Source: Climacium dendroides
Taxonomy: Eukaryota > Streptophyta > Bryopsida > Hypnales > Climaciaceae
NCBI GenBank assembly: GCA_950106755.1
Contig: OX467087.1
Location: forward strand, 13,148,047-13,212,046
Reading direction: 5' to 3'
DNA length: 64,000 nucleotides
Of this stretch, positions 32,044 through 44,611 are shown one piece after another. The notes under the pieces are model-generated. The model saw only the letters and a list, made by a program, of their open reading frames with translations. It searched no databases and was not told where the DNA came from. Both the position numbers and the translations under genes were made by a program. Position 1 is the first letter of the stretch. Each line of letters starts with the position of its first letter.

Positions 32044-32465
32044 AGGTAAAACATCCCATTGCGGTCAGATGACCCATAGCGGACACCTAATGACCCCATT
32101 ACAGTTTTTCAAGCCATAATCAATGCCTAACCTGACACCCATGGAGTGATTAGTGACCTCATTAGGAGAACCCAACTTTTTAGTGTAAACCATGATAGAA
32201 TGTGACTTTTCCAGGGCCTTCTACATTAGAAAGTATTGTGACTGCTTTAGGTGATTAAGATGAACATATTAGATATCATTTTTGAAATTAGAATTTCAAG
32301 CTTTCATAATTCACAGTAATTTCAGTTCAAACTGTAAATTCACCAAACTTGCTATTACAGTGCCATTTCTATCTTTTTGCACTTGGATAAATATTTGCTT
32401 TGCCAAATACTGCTGTAGATCATATCTGCCATGGCTTAAGTCATTGGACGTGGGTGGCTTCACCT
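32044..32465. mobile_element. AGGTAAAAC-type MITE, copy 1 (422 bp)
   Basis: TA|AGGTAAAACATCCCATTGCG on the left and GGGTGGCTTCACCT|TA on the right. It shares internal blocks with 55203-55674, including GACCCATAG, GAAAGTATTGTGACT/GAAATATTGTGACT and AAGATGA. It is immediately followed by a fragment of the TTAA-family core at 32480-32650. Confidence 0.7.
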
Positions 32466-32479
32466 TAAGGCATAAGCTT

Positions 32480-32650
32480 AACCCATATAAGACGCTCCAG
32501 CCATTTTTTGGTTGATGAATGACAGAGAAAGGAATCTTTGAACGTAGGACAAAAGTGCAACTATTCATCCTCGGAATTTTGCATGCAAAGGGGAGGTCTT
32601 GTATAATAGTTTGACTTCCAATGCGTACTTTTGAATTTTTTCAAACCAAC
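32480..32650. mobile_element. Fragment of the TTAA-family MITE
   Basis: GTTGATGAATGACAGAGAAA, ATGCAAAGGGGAGGTCTTGT and AATAGTTTGACTTCCAATG match the phototropin-intron element in the same orientation. CCC/GGG ends and TTAA are not recognisable here. Confidence 0.7.
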
Positions 32651-34354
32651 TATTGTAGACATGAAATGGTGAGTAATCCACTTTTGGGTACTGTACATAG
32701 TTTCCATTATTAGATTGGTCAAATTCTCATATCTTTTTTTTGGCAAGTGAAAAGAAGTTCTCACTCATCAAAGACCGCAACATTTGGATACAACATGCAA
32801 AAATTGCAAAGTTTGTTTTTTTTTAATAATTTTAGATGTTTTAAAATCGCTTCTTCCACATGGATACATATTGATTTTGAAGATGTACAAGGAGCAATGA
32901 CAGTGATTTTAGGGTGCCCACCTTAATATATGCTTTTGCCTTGGACATTTTAGTTCCCTCATTTAACTTTTACTTCCTTGCCCACTTAGTCTCATCCAAG
33001 CCAATATCAATCTAAACAAAAGGAACTATTCATCCACGTGCATGAATTCTATTGATGTATCCTTGAAAAATGAGGATTGTAAACACCCATGATAAAATTT
33101 CCAATTCATTTATTGAGGAGGTTATTTTGCATAGTCAACACATTAGGTAAGTCCACTTGCATAATTGGGCATTACGGATTCTTCATTTAGAAAGTTTTTT
33201 GTTCATCCAAATTTCTTGCATTTTCTGGTGGGTGGTTTACACCAAGTAATACCCTTGTCATCAGAAATTGTGCAAAAAAATGTGTCTCCTTGTTGGGCTC
33301 CTCCCTTCTTGTTAACACATTTTTTTTGCACAATTCCCTCTTTTGCAGGCATTGTCTTATAATAAAAGAATGTGTAGTTGCCGACCTTTGTAATGGCCAC
33401 ATGTTGTGTGCGCATTGGAAATTCCCTATTATGTATCAAGAATCATAATTTTTTGTGTTTATGCAATCAAAAACTAGGCCTAGGTGTATAGATTGATAAA
33501 TTGCAACATTTGAGTAAAGGAGATAGAAATTTGAAAGTTGCTTTTATGTTTTTTAATTGTAAAATATATGTGGTCAAAAGAAATAATACATGAAATGTGC
33601 ACAATTAATCATATCAAGAAATTTGTATACAATTTATCCTATAAACAATTTACACAAAATTCAAATGAATTTAAATGTCATTCTACCTTCATCAAGTGAA
33701 TTTGGAACTATCTCCAAGAGCTCTTAACACTTGTGAAAATTTAGTTTTGCAATGTATTCCTTGCACCCAAACTTGAATGGAATAATCTACTAGACATGTA
33801 CATATACAAATATATAAGCTATTGATGCTAAAAATGGACAACAAAAACATTAAATTTGAAAAATTAAAATTATTTTTAGATTTTGCCAACACCAAATATA
33901 CTACCCTAGGCATCTTGAGGTTCTCATGAACATATTACATTTAACATGATGAATAATATAGATTCCATTCCCAATCCCTATTTTTCACCCAAAAGCAACC
34001 TCCTCATGATGCAATTCCAATGAAGTCCACTCACCTTTTGAGATATTGATGAACCATCTCATTCCTTTAATTTTTATTTTTTGAAAAACAATTTTAGTAC
34101 ATTATGTCTAGGGACACTAATAAGAATAGCTACTACCCTTCATTTCAAAAATTCATAAAAAATTTAAAAGAAACAATTTAAAAATACTTTTTTTTTAATC
34201 CAATTGAGTTTTTAAAAGGCCAATCAATACAAATTACTCAATTGTGACTCTCAAGAAAACAAAAGTAGGTGAATTTCTTGAAGGGGCATAAATAGGGTTG
34301 TGTTACTTAAGCTTCTCTGTTAATACCAATTTTGTTATTGTTGTTTGTTGTTGC
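32651..34354. other. AT-rich intergenic DNA
   Basis: One inverted repeat of about 19 bp lies at 33267-33334 (ATTGTGCAAAAA.. versus ..TTTTTGCACAAT). No gene was recognised. Confidence 0.45.
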
Positions 34355-34616
34355 ATTACATGAGTTTCAGTTGCACTAGAAGGCCGTTTTAGGCCTATTC
34401 CTCATATTGGGAATTAGCTACGCTAGTCAGATTTTTATAATATAAAAAAATTAATTAAAAAATTATTATTATTATTACTTTCAATTTATTATTATTTGAT
34501 GTGGTAGTCGCTTAGCTACATTAAAGTGTTGTTGTGGTTGAGTTCCCCTACATTCCCATAGTTTGGGAATGTAGGGGAACTCGTAACCCTCCAAAGAAGC
34601 CAAATCCCATTTAATG
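34355..34616. mobile_element. 262-bp MITE related to 27647-27909
   Basis: The left end CATTACATGAG and right end CCCATTTAATG are flanked by TTGTTG on both sides (target duplication of 3 or 6 bp, ambiguous). It holds a perfect 18-bp hairpin, 34540-34557 and 34565-34582 with a 7-nt loop, at the same relative place as the hairpin in its relative. Confidence 0.7.
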
Positions 34617-34730
34617 TTGTTGATCTTCTTCTTCTTTTAGGAAGCACCACATGTGGTGATCCAATTTAGGACATTGTTGTAACACATCAAAAGGAAAGAT
34701 GGATACAATTCTCTACATTAGGAGCACCCA

Positions 34731-35218
34731 AAACCACCAATGCACCTAATGGTGTCACTTTCTAGGTCAAGCAATGATTTTAGAACCTAAATGTAGGTAG
34801 ACTACATATAGATTATCATTTTGGTCAACAAACAATAAGCTTGTCTATGGTCTATCTACATTTAAGCCATTGGGTACACTATTTGTTTGGGATGCTCCCA
34901 CCTTACTTATATAAGGTAATAGGCTCTGAAATCACCCACATCCTCAAATGTATATGTGTATATGTTGTTTTTTAAAACCACCAGTGCACCCAATGGTGTC
35001 ACTTTCTAGGTCAAGCAATGATTCTAAAACCTAAATGTAGGTAGACTACATATAGCTTATCATTTTGGTCAACAAACATTAAGCTTATCTATGGTCTATC
35101 TACATTTAAGCCATTAGGTACACTATTTGTTTGGAATGCTCCCACCTTACTTGTATGAGGTAATAGGCTCTGAAATCACCCACATCCTCAAATGTACAAG
35201 TGTACATGTTGTTTTTTC
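34731..35218. repeat. 244-bp tandem duplication
   Basis: Units 34731-34974 and 34975-35218 are nearly identical (GGTGTCACTTTCTAGGTCAA and CATTTAAGCCATT blocks), so this is a fairly recent duplication. The end of the second unit belongs to the inverted-repeat element 35166-35276. Confidence 0.9.
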
Positions 35219-35276
35219 ATAGACTTCAGCAATGTACAAATGATGTACATTTGAGGAAGTGGGCGATTTTAGAGCC
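35166..35276. mobile_element. 111-bp inverted-repeat element
   Basis: The left arm GGCTCTGAAATCACCCACAT... and right arm ...GGGCGATTTTAGAGCC are complementary with few mismatches over about 33 bp. Related units occur at about 13098-13215 and 37820-37915. Confidence 0.7.
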
Positions 35277-35399
35277 ATTTGCCACTTCAACTTCAAAATT
35301 TTATAACTAACTCCATAAAGTCCCAAAAAATATGAAACAACTTGGGTTAGATGCCAATTCCACTTGTCTTTCAAGTAAAAAAATTTCGAAAATTATTTC

Positions 35400-36450
35400 A
35401 AGAAGCTTAGCCTCCCCAAATTTCAGTTGCAGCTCTTAGGTGGGCGATTCCTGTACCTGTTGCCTTACTTCAACTACGCACCACGTTATCTAAAACTTCG
35501 AGAAACCTTTCTGTGCTTTTCAATAAATCTATCGTTCTTTTGAGTTGCGTGTGGACCGATTCATCCACTGAAAACACGACTGAAAATCCCCACCAACACG
35601 TACTGTGAGCAGGTAAGATTTTAGCCAAACAAATCTTGAAGAAAAGAAAACTTTCAGTCCGCTTCAATCCTCACTCCCTCAGATCACCTCGGTCCTTGTA
35701 AGTTAGTCAATAAAGCTGCGCCGGATTCAAATTGTTGGAGTGCTCAATCACCTCGTTTCGATGTCAGAAGCGGTACGACGCTGGATAAGTTGCGCTCACC
35801 AACTGTAGCTAGTCTCCGTTTCGGGTAGTTCAACTGCATCGAGATTCAATTAAAGGCTCCCACTTCCGCAATGATTTGGGTAAAGTGGATGTCGGTCGAA
35901 GCTTGCACGGCATCCCTACAGTAAGGTCTGGTGCTGCTGCTGGTTCACCATACATCAATTATACATACGTGCTGCTGTTTATCAACATCATTGTCTCTTG
36001 GGTGATTCGATCGCACCAGATACGCACGCACGCACGCGCGCATCTGATCGAGGAGGCGCGCATAATGCCGGCAGTTGCAAAAGACGGAGTTACTAACCGG
36101 CTATGGACGCAAGTTTAACCAACTTGGATAGGACGTCGTCGGTAAGTTCTGATGAGTATGACTAACTTTTTATAGCTAGCCAGGAGTTCAATCCAACCCA
36201 CATTGCAAATGAAACTGGTGCGTAGTAGTGCGTACCCCAGATCGATATCTGTCGATCTGTGCGTCTATGGATAGTGCCGGGGAGCATTCCATCACGTACA
36301 AGTTCAAGCAATTCGGGAATGCGATGCTCGAGCTGACTTCTAGATTGCTGGGGTCGAATGTTTTCTTGTGATTGTGTACTTGCATATTCGTGGTGGTGCA
36401 CATTCCGTCCACTGACCTTGTCTTGTCATGTTGGAGTGTCTTTAGGGTTG
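35400..36450. other. GC-richer island, possible undetected or truncated gene
   Basis: Base composition rises sharply against the AT-rich flanks, with a (GCAC)n/GCGCGC stretch near 36022-36040. An 80-codon frame at 35876-36118 (+) has one hydrophobic segment (YTYVLLFINIIVSWVI) and ends shortly before a good donor-like GTAAGT at 36141. It could be a first exon or leader of a gene whose remainder was lost, since the downstream side is MITE sequence. No recognised domain. Confidence 0.3.
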
Positions 36451-36634
36451 CTTGAATTTCAGGGCTTCTCGGGTTTTGTAATCCTACTTTAGATTTGATT
36501 TTTTTTAGTTTGTTGTTGCTGTTGTTGTCAGGATTGTGAAGAGGTTCACCTAACGCTCCAATGTCCACCCTGCTCAACAGGTGGTTTTGACCAAATTTGG
36601 CCACATCATCTTTCATTGAAACTAGTGTGCCTGT

Positions 36635-36900
36635 ATGGGCAATTTCTGAAGTGTACAAACATCCTTGATGTTTGAAATCTATACCTTTTCTTAGATGTGT
36701 GAAATCTACATTCATGCTAGAAGTTACTTTTACAATTTGGATTGTAAGGTCTGAATCTGTTAATATTTATAGATTTCTTAAATCTATAAAAGTTCAAGAT
36801 TCTTGAAAACTTTACCTGTCCTAGATGTCACTTTTACAATTGAGAGCGGGCAGTCTGAAAATGGCACATAAAATACCGCCATTTTAATGAAATTCCCCAT
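36635..36900. mobile_element. 4-bp-TSD MITE, copy 4 (266 bp)
   Basis: The left end ATGGGCAATTTCTGAA is diverged; the right end CGCCATTTTAATGAAATTCC followed by CCAT is intact. CTGT lies on both sides (36631-36634 and 36901-36904). It keeps the internal GAGCGGGCAGTCTGAAAATGG block next to the right end. Confidence 0.8.
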
Positions 36901-36904
36901 CTGT

Positions 36905-37800
36905 GTTGTTGCCCTAGTCAAAATAAAAGTAAAAATAATTTAAGATCCAAAAATTAACTAAAAAATCCATAAGTTTTTTGTTGTAGGTGTAAATGTCACA
37001 AATCAAAGCTCGTGCACCTCTCCTTGTCGAGGGCTTTTTGATGGTATCAAACATGTGACTGGAAGACGCATGGTTTGGGAGATCTCAACATAATAAACAA
37101 AACAAACAAATAAACAAACAAACAACCTATCTTAATGGATGGATGGATTGCTATAAGTTATGGTGGCTTGACCCAAAACCTTGCTTTGTGTACTACAATT
37201 TTTTAGTAAACATTTTCAGCAAAAATTCCCACTTCAATGCCCTTTGTGATAAGAATTTTACCACAAATCACTTGGAGGACTTCCATACCTTAAATTAGGT
37301 TGTTTTGTTTATTTGTTTGTTTATTATAATGAAATCTCTAGAATTGTGTGTCCCTCAATTGCATTCTTGGTACTGTTAGAAAGTTCTCCACGAAGAAAGG
37401 TGCATGGACTTTGTTTTGTGGCGTTTGAACCTAGGGTGTGAAAGTTATGGATTTTTAAAGTTATTTTTGGTTTTAAAAATTAGATTTTTTTTTCTTTTCT
37501 TTTGAATGTGACAATGGCACAAGGCACACTAGCACGCTAGTCTAATACCTTAAAATGAGACTATTTTGATTTTTTTTGTTGTTACAATGAGATCTCCTAG
37601 ACCATGAGTCCTCTAATGATGTTCTTGGTACTATTGGAAAGTTCTCTACAAGGAGGGATGTAGAGGCTTCATTTTGTGGCATTTGAACCTACAATGTGAA
37701 AGTTATTGTATTTCAAAGGTCATGAATTAAAAAATTAGAAAGTTACTTTTACTTTCTTTTGGGCTATGGCAACAATACATGCCACACTAATAAGGAGGTT
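36905..37800. repeat. Snap-back array of a ~200-bp dispersed repeat
   Basis: An inverted unit at 37000-37125 ends in (AAAC)n, and direct units at 37290-37500 and 37550-37760 start TTTGTTTATT/TTGTTGTTAC and contain AATGARATCTCY. The same arrangement (inverted, then direct units) recurs at 53480-54110 and 54955-55170. The origin is unknown. Confidence 0.7.
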
Positions 37801-37923
37801 AAGGTAAGAGGGTCATAAAGCACTTACACTCTAAAAGTGTCTTGTAACATAGAGGTACATTTTTCATTCTCATTGCTTTGACAATGTACAAAGAGTGTAT
37901 ATTTTAGGAGGTGGATGCTTTAA

Positions 37924-38842
37924 CCCCTAAAGTCCCAAGGCCTTTTTTCTCTCAAAAACCACTCAAAACTGCCATTTCTATTGCAAGGTGCAAAACTTTT
38001 AAAATTTTCTTTTTTTTTGCATATCTAATCATAAGATCTTGCACTAGAATAGTATAAGAATGTGCAATAGAAATTTCAAAAACTTTAACCACATAGGTTG
38101 TAAGATATTTGTGTTTAAAGTAAAGAAAACAAGTTTTTTTGCACATTCTTTGACAACATTTTTGGGCTTTGAATCTTCTTAATTAAATTTTTTGGCACTA
38201 CTGAGTTTGAAATTAAAAAAATTTATGTTGAAGATCTGAGTTGAGAATTAGAGAAAAAAAAGTTCAAAAAAACACACTTGATTTTCATTCCTTAAAAAAT
38301 TGTTGAATAAAAGTAGGTCCAAGATTGAATGAAACACTAAATCATTAATAGCTCTAAGATGGAATTGAAACATCATAATCCCAACAGTGAGATTGTTCTT
38401 GAAAACAAACTTAACCCTATTTAACAATTTTTTTTTGAAAAATTGTAAAAACTGCATTCAAAAATGAATCCTGAAAGTTATTTTTTTCAAGAAGTTGCTT
38501 AGATTGCCCCCCAAACAAGATTGTTCTTAACTTTCACATCACTTATTCAAATGAAATGAATCAAAGCTTCACGTGTAGACAAAAATAAGATCTATAAGAA
38601 AAAAAATTAATTTTTTTTTTCAAGTTTTTGTGGATTTTTTTTGCCCAACGAACTGAAAATTATGTTTAAAATGACATAACTTTTGTTCTTGAGCACCGAT
38701 TGAAATAAAAATTATATTCTCAGAAAGCTAATGTCATTTCCTATCTTCAAAAAAAGTTTCAAAAAATCTTGTCAAAAATTGAGGTCAAACGAGCTTGCCC
38801 AAAACTCCAAGTGTCCCAAGGGGACACTTGGGACTTTGGGGA
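37924..38842. mobile_element. ~919-bp TTAA-family element
   Basis: The left terminus TTAA|CCCCTAAAGTCCCAAGG and the right terminus, whose complement reads TTAATCCCCAAAGTCCCAAG, match at 18 of 20 positions or close to it. The interior is AT-rich with no long ORF. It lies in inverted orientation to the copy at 40310-41202, with which it shares most of its interior. Confidence 0.7.
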
Positions 38843-40305
38843 TTAAATGACCACTAGATTTCAACTTCAAAAATTCATATCTAATTCCATGAAGCTCTTA
38901 AAAATATGAAACGACTTTGGTATTAAATGCCAATTCCATTTGTCTTTTAATAAAATTTTATTGAAAACGTTTCAAGAAGTTTAACCTTCCCAAATTATTT
39001 TTCATGTGTTAAATTAATAGGTGCTTTATAGACCTCCTAATTTAATATCCTAAGTTTTGGTTTGAAAATTTTAATGACTTTTGGATTGATATCCAATATG
39101 AATCAAACTAATTCAATATAAGAATATGAATTTTTCTTTTTTATGGTAATCTTGGTTGCCTTCCTAGAATCAATTAATAAAGTTGTGCAAAACCTATTCT
39201 TCTTGGAAACAATCCTTGTAGCAAATCTATCCTATGGGGTCATATTGGATTCTTCAATGTATAAATAATAAACATTTAAAAGTAAAAATTCTTTAGAAGC
39301 TCTTCTACAGACCAAATAATTTTCAATATAATTAATTTTCTAAGATTTTTCAATATTGAATGATTAAAGTAAATTAGATGTGGCTATGGTTCCTCTTTCA
39401 AGGACAATTCTAGTTTATAATATTTTTCTTTAATGAATTATAAAAAAGTGTCCAAAAGAATGTTAAAACTACCAACTTTTTTTAATTACATTAGTTTATC
39501 CTAGAAGGGAGGGTGCAAATACTTGCCTATGGTTATTATTCACCTAGTCTTTTCATCCACATTATATATCCCATCCATATAGAGAGAGATGTGAAAGCTT
39601 CATCTTTCTTGCAACTAGTCTTTGTACTAAAAATTTGAAAATGAAATGAAGTGTTACTACAATATTATTTTTTTGTGGAAAATAGTATAATACAAGAATA
39701 TACTACAAATATTATGACTTTGGTAAATTAGTATCAAATGTACTAATAAGATAAATCAATGTACATTGAATAAGTTCATTAGATTTCAAGATTTACAAAA
39801 TGTATAAAAAATTTAAAATTTAAAAGTATCTTATTCATCATTGTATGGATTACTAAAATTAGTGTGAGATGTCAAGAAAATATTGTGGGAGCAATCTAAT
39901 AAGAGTATTTGGTGTAGGGTAATTGCACTTGATTGTGCTCCCTTTCTACCTCCCCTATGTGTTCTTGCCTAAAGTGTATTGTCTCTATTCATGGGAGTTT
40001 AGGCTTGCTTGTAGACACATCTTTTGTGGGTGTTTGAAAATTTATAGTTCATTTTATCGAATGTATTGATAATGCATAAGAAATGAATCTAAACAAGTTA
40101 AATTAAAAAAAAATTAGGCAATTTAATAACAAAAACAATTCTCAATTAGCTTTCAATTTAATAATAGAAACAACAGTTTGCCAAATAATATTTGTGGATT
40201 TGTCAAGTTCATGCTTCCTATGTAAATCATATAATCTTGTAGATAACATTAGGCAAAACAACTTAAAAATAGTGTAAACAAGAATCCTAAAAGAAAAAGG
40301 GATCA
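38843..40305. other. AT-rich intergenic DNA between two inverted TTAA-family elements
   Basis: A short stretch at 38855-38990 resembles 13260-13400 and 35290-35400. Otherwise nothing was recognised. Confidence 0.4.
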
Positions 40306-40309
40306 TTAA

Positions 40310-41202
40310 CTCCTAAAAGACCATTGTCTGTTTGGGGGACAAATGGGATTTTGGGCAAGTACCTTTGGTCTCAATTTTTGAAGAGATTTTTGAAACTTTT
40401 TTTGAAGATAGAAAAACTAATTATCTTTGTGGATTTTTTTTCAATTTGTGCATGGGAACAAAAGTTATTCTCAAATAAGCTCAAAATAGGGGAAACCAAG
40501 CAACAAAAGCAAAATTCAAATATTTGAATTTTTAATTTTTTAATTTTTTTCTTAATTTATTTGTCTATATGTAAAACTTTGATTCATCTCAATTGGATGA
40601 GTGATGTGAAAATTATGGACAATCTTATTTTTCAAGCAATTTAAGTATATTTTTTTAAAATAATTTATAGGATTCATTTATGAATGCAATTCTTACAACT
40701 TTTCCCCAAAAAAGTTTCACATGGTTTAATTTGCTTGCCAAAAAATCTCACCATTGAAATTAGTGTGTTTTAATTCCATCTTAGAGATCTTAATAATTTA
40801 GATTTTCCTTCTATCTAGTACCTGCTTCTACTTAACAATTTTTTTAAGAATGAAAATTAGACTTTTTTGAATTTTTTTTCTAAACCCTCATCTCAATTCC
40901 CCACCATAAAGATTTATACCTCAAAACTTTGTAGTGAAAAAAATTTAAGTTACAAATGTTCAAAGTCAAATAACTTGGTCCCGCAATGTATTAAAAAACT
41001 TGTTTTCTTCACTTTGAACACAAATATCTTGCAATCTATGTGGTCAAAATTTCTGAAATTTATTCCACACATTCTTGTACTAGTTAGTTGTAAGATCCTA
41101 TAGTTAGATGTGCCAAATAAAATTCAAATTTTTTACTCTTTGCAATAGAAATGACAATTTTAAATGCTTTTTGGGGAAAAAAAGGCCTTGGTCCTTTAGG
41201 GG
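40310..41202. mobile_element. 893-bp TTAA-family element
   Basis: TTAA at 40306-40309 and 41203-41206. The left end is CTCCTAAAAGACCA; the right end complement is CCCCTAAAGGACCAAGGCC. The interior matches 37924-38842 inverted, and in part 49950-50200. No long ORF. Confidence 0.75.
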
Positions 41203-41255
41203 TTAACTCTAGCCATGTGGTATGGTTGGTGTACATTAAGAGCCTATTCATATAA

Positions 41256-41460
41256 CCCTTGAAGGACAAACCAATAACCATAGAAATCATCTATTTTGAT
41301 ATAGTATGAATCATTGGTTTAAAAAAGTCCAAAATAACTTATTAGAAGTCAAACTACTATAGAAGGCCTCCCCTTTTCATACAAAATTTGGAGTATAAAT
41401 AGTTGCATTTTTGCCCCACATGAAAAGATTCTTTGTCATTCATCGAGTGAAATATGATTG
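41256..41460. mobile_element. Truncated TTAA-family MITE
   Basis: Starts CCCTTGAAGGAC and contains GAAGTCAAACTACTATAGAA and TTCTTTGTCATTCATC, as in the 222-225-bp copies, but the right end is not recognisable. Confidence 0.6.
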
Positions 41461-41570
41461 CAACATATGATGAAAATACTTTGATTACTAGATCCATAAG
41501 TGCATTATTTGTTTCTATAGTGAACAATGAAGTCATCCATCAACCACTTTTTAGTCTCAATGTCTTTTAA

Positions 41571-41795
41571 CCCTTAAACGACAAGCTGGTCATCGTAAAA
41601 ATTATATGTTTGGATATCATGTGAAATGTTGGATTAAAAAAAAATGCAAAAGCACTCATTGGAAGTCAAACTACTATAGAAAACCTTCCCTTTTTCATGC
41701 AAAATTCTAAAGATGAAATAGTTGCACTTCTGTCCTATACACTAAGCTTGTTTGTCATTCATAGACCAAAAAATGCCTGCAAAGTCATTTATGGG
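41571..41795. mobile_element. TTAA-family MITE, 225-bp copy
   Basis: TTAA at 41567-41570 and 41796-41799; starts CCCTTAAACGACAAGC and ends GTCATTTATGGG. This is the cleanest copy of the family whose expanded relative sits in the phototropin intron. Confidence 0.88.
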
Positions 41796-41799
41796 TTAA

Positions 41800-44360
41800 A
41801 AGAGATTAAGAGCCCATGCAAGACTCCAAAAAGACTAATGGTATGTACACACTTGGTGTTAAAAAGTGTCGTTACTGAGAATCTTTGGAACGAATTCAGA
41901 TCCACATTTAGACTGGATTCATAGTACAAACATCACCCCTAATACCAAGTATGAACATACCTTAAAAGAGACATAGAAACAACATAAAAATAGCCTAAAA
42001 TGACTGGAAGAGACATAAACACTACAAGAGAAAGGGGTGTTTTAAGTATAGTCCTAGAGATAAGATTTTAAGTAATGACCTTTTTAGAAGATTTTAAGTA
42101 AGAAATACGTGTCTTTCTAATAAAATTGCAGTTTAAGCCTTAGTGGACTTGACCACTGCCAAGTGTGGTGTAGGGCAATTTTTTTACTACTGATGGGAAA
42201 GCATGGACAAGTAGTAGTAGGTTTGGGGAATTTGGATTTTTTATAGCACTACCTTACTTCCCCATCTTCACAATTGTTGTGGTTGGGAAAGATTGCATTT
42301 GCATGGTTCGCAATCACCTTTGGGTTCTTGCAATTGATTTTGGATTGTAAATGTTCAAGGGATTAGGGAATTTGTACCAAATTCATCAAGGTTTTTTGGT
42401 TGATGATTCTGCAGTTAGGTATTTGCTTCCATTTAGAGGGTTTTAAATTTTGAAGAAGAATGTCATTTAAGTTGAGTAGTTGGATGATATTGACAATGTT
42501 TTTAATTTTTCTCACTATAGTTCTCAAAGAAATGTAAATGAGTACTTGTTTTTACGTTTAGTTTGAATCGCTCAAGTTCCTATAATTTTGGTCACCTCTG
42601 GTGCTTGGATTTTGTAAGTGCTTGTTTCCTCTCAAGCTTTTAGATTTCAAAGTGAGAATTTAACCTCTAAATGTCCAAGGTACCAAATTTGGGTGTTGAC
42701 AATACTTTGAAGTTAACCCCTGAAGGACTTCATCCATTGTGAAATGGTTAAACATTATATCTATAATAAGTTTAACCTTTTAAATTGCATTAATACAATA
42801 ATCTTATTTTTTTATTCTTAGATGGTGCACTCTCCCTTTTTTTTGATGTTAGCATGCGAACAAAACTTTGGACCTCTATATACTTTTTGAATTTTAAATA
42901 AAAATAAATGAAAAAATATGAATAGATTTTTCTACTTTGAAAGCTTATATTTTGAATTATTGATATTTTTATTTGTTAATAATAATTAGTTATAAATTTT
43001 TGAAGTAAAACTGAAAAATAACTTTTACACCCCTATATTATATAAGAAAAAATTGTTTAAAAAATGAACAAAAGAATTCTAAAAATAACTCTCTATTGAA
43101 AGCTCATTTTGAATTGAATATTGATGCAATGGTCATCTAAATGTGTTCTCCAAAAATATTTGAGTTAAAAAAACATGCCATTTTAGTGCATTTTTAACCT
43201 CTTCTAGAAATCATTCCATATTTTATTTGAGTTTGAAATTTTGGGAGTAGAATCCTATAGTCATTAGTAAACAATGATCAAAATTTGAATTTAAAATTAT
43301 AGTTTATTAAAAACCACTTGTTCACACGTAGTTTGTTGGAGTAGAACTAAGTGTATCCCCCTGGGTTTTTTTACTTGAAACTATGGATTGTATATCACTA
43401 TGAGAAATCTCAAATTGAATTGTGAAAGATTGTAATTATTATCATTTTTGTTGGAAAAATTGAACATAAATAAGTAAAAATAGAAAAAAACAATTCAAAT
43501 TATTTGACATTTTCTCGAGAGGTACAAACAACAATGGAGATTAGTGAGTAAAAATTTTCAATTGGTTATTTTATTTTTTACACCAAAAACAACCACAACA
43601 AAGACTTTGAAGTCAAATTCGACTATTAAACCAAATTTGTTCTTTATTTAGTTGATTTATAAAATTTTGATATTTTTTACTAGTGGAAAATTATATTTCC
43701 TATTTATATTGTTTTTTCAATAATTTTGATAGAAAAATCAAATTGTTGTGATTTTTTAAATCTAAAAGAGGAAATAAAATTACATGAATTATAAAACATA
43801 CTATAAATGAAGGATGGAATGAGAAACAAAATTGAATAATTTAAATTTCAAATCCATCAAAAAATACATAAATACAAATGAAAAATACACCATACTGTGT
43901 TATTTGGATTCTAACACATGGAGCTTTCAATTACAATAACTCTTTCTATTTTTAAAATTATTATTATTTAAATGGAGTAGAAACAAGAGTTGTTAAGCTT
44001 CATTTTATTTGTTTAAATCAAATTCTAAAAATAGTTGTTTTGAAAGTTACAATCAAGGTTGATCAAGGAGCATCCATTTTTTTGGATGTGCCGACCTTAA
44101 AGGATTAAATAAAACCTAACCAAGTTGCTATTTCTAATAGTTTATATTTTTGAATTTTTCTTTGAAGTCTAATTTTAGTACCAAAAATCCAATTTTCAAA
44201 ATGATTGATTATGATTTCTCTATTCAATATTTTGTACAAGGGTGTTCATTGCAATCTTGACTTTCCGTAGTGTTGAGGGCTCTTGGAAATGAGCCTCAAA
44301 ATACATTAGAATTTAGAGAAAAAATCACATTATAAATTTGTTTATAGAAATTGTATAGTA
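41800..44360. other. AT-rich intergenic DNA
   Basis: TTAACC-type terminus-like motifs occur at 42660-42680 and 42713-42728 (TTAACCTCTAAATGTCCAAG; TTAACCCCTGAAGGAC), suggesting decayed members of the TTAA family. Sequence 44100-44290 matches 13460-13650. No gene was seen. Confidence 0.45.
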
Positions 44361-44607
44361 ATGTGGAATTTCATTAAAATGGCGATATTCCACATGCCAT
44401 TTACACCATGTCAAGAGCACATACAACAATGCTTTCTGGCATGTCAAACTCATAGATGTACCAATTTTGTCCCCAAGAAGTCCAAATTGCAACACAACTC
44501 CCATGTTTCTTCACCCTTGTGCCATCTTTCTATGAATTTCTTCCACTTTGTAGTCTCCCTTTGTGCCATTTTCACATAATAATCGCCATTTTAATGAAAT
44601 TTTCCAT
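44361..44607. mobile_element. 4-bp-TSD MITE, copy 3 (247 bp)
   Basis: Starts ATGTGGAATTTCATTAAAAT and ends with the complement; AGTA lies on both sides (44357-44360 and 44608-44611). The interior differs largely from copies 1 and 2, so this is a second subfamily sharing only the ends. A 72-codon frame inside is not credible. Confidence 0.88.
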
Positions 44608-44611
44608 AGTA

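Noticed and set aside
33267..33334. 19-bp inverted repeat
   Set aside because: Mostly A/T runs with a length mismatch; could be chance in this composition, so noted only within the intergenic entry.
36188..36715. 175-codon open frame on the minus strand
   Set aside because: Its start lies inside the 266-bp MITE (36635-36900) and the translation is compositionally random; treated as fortuitous.
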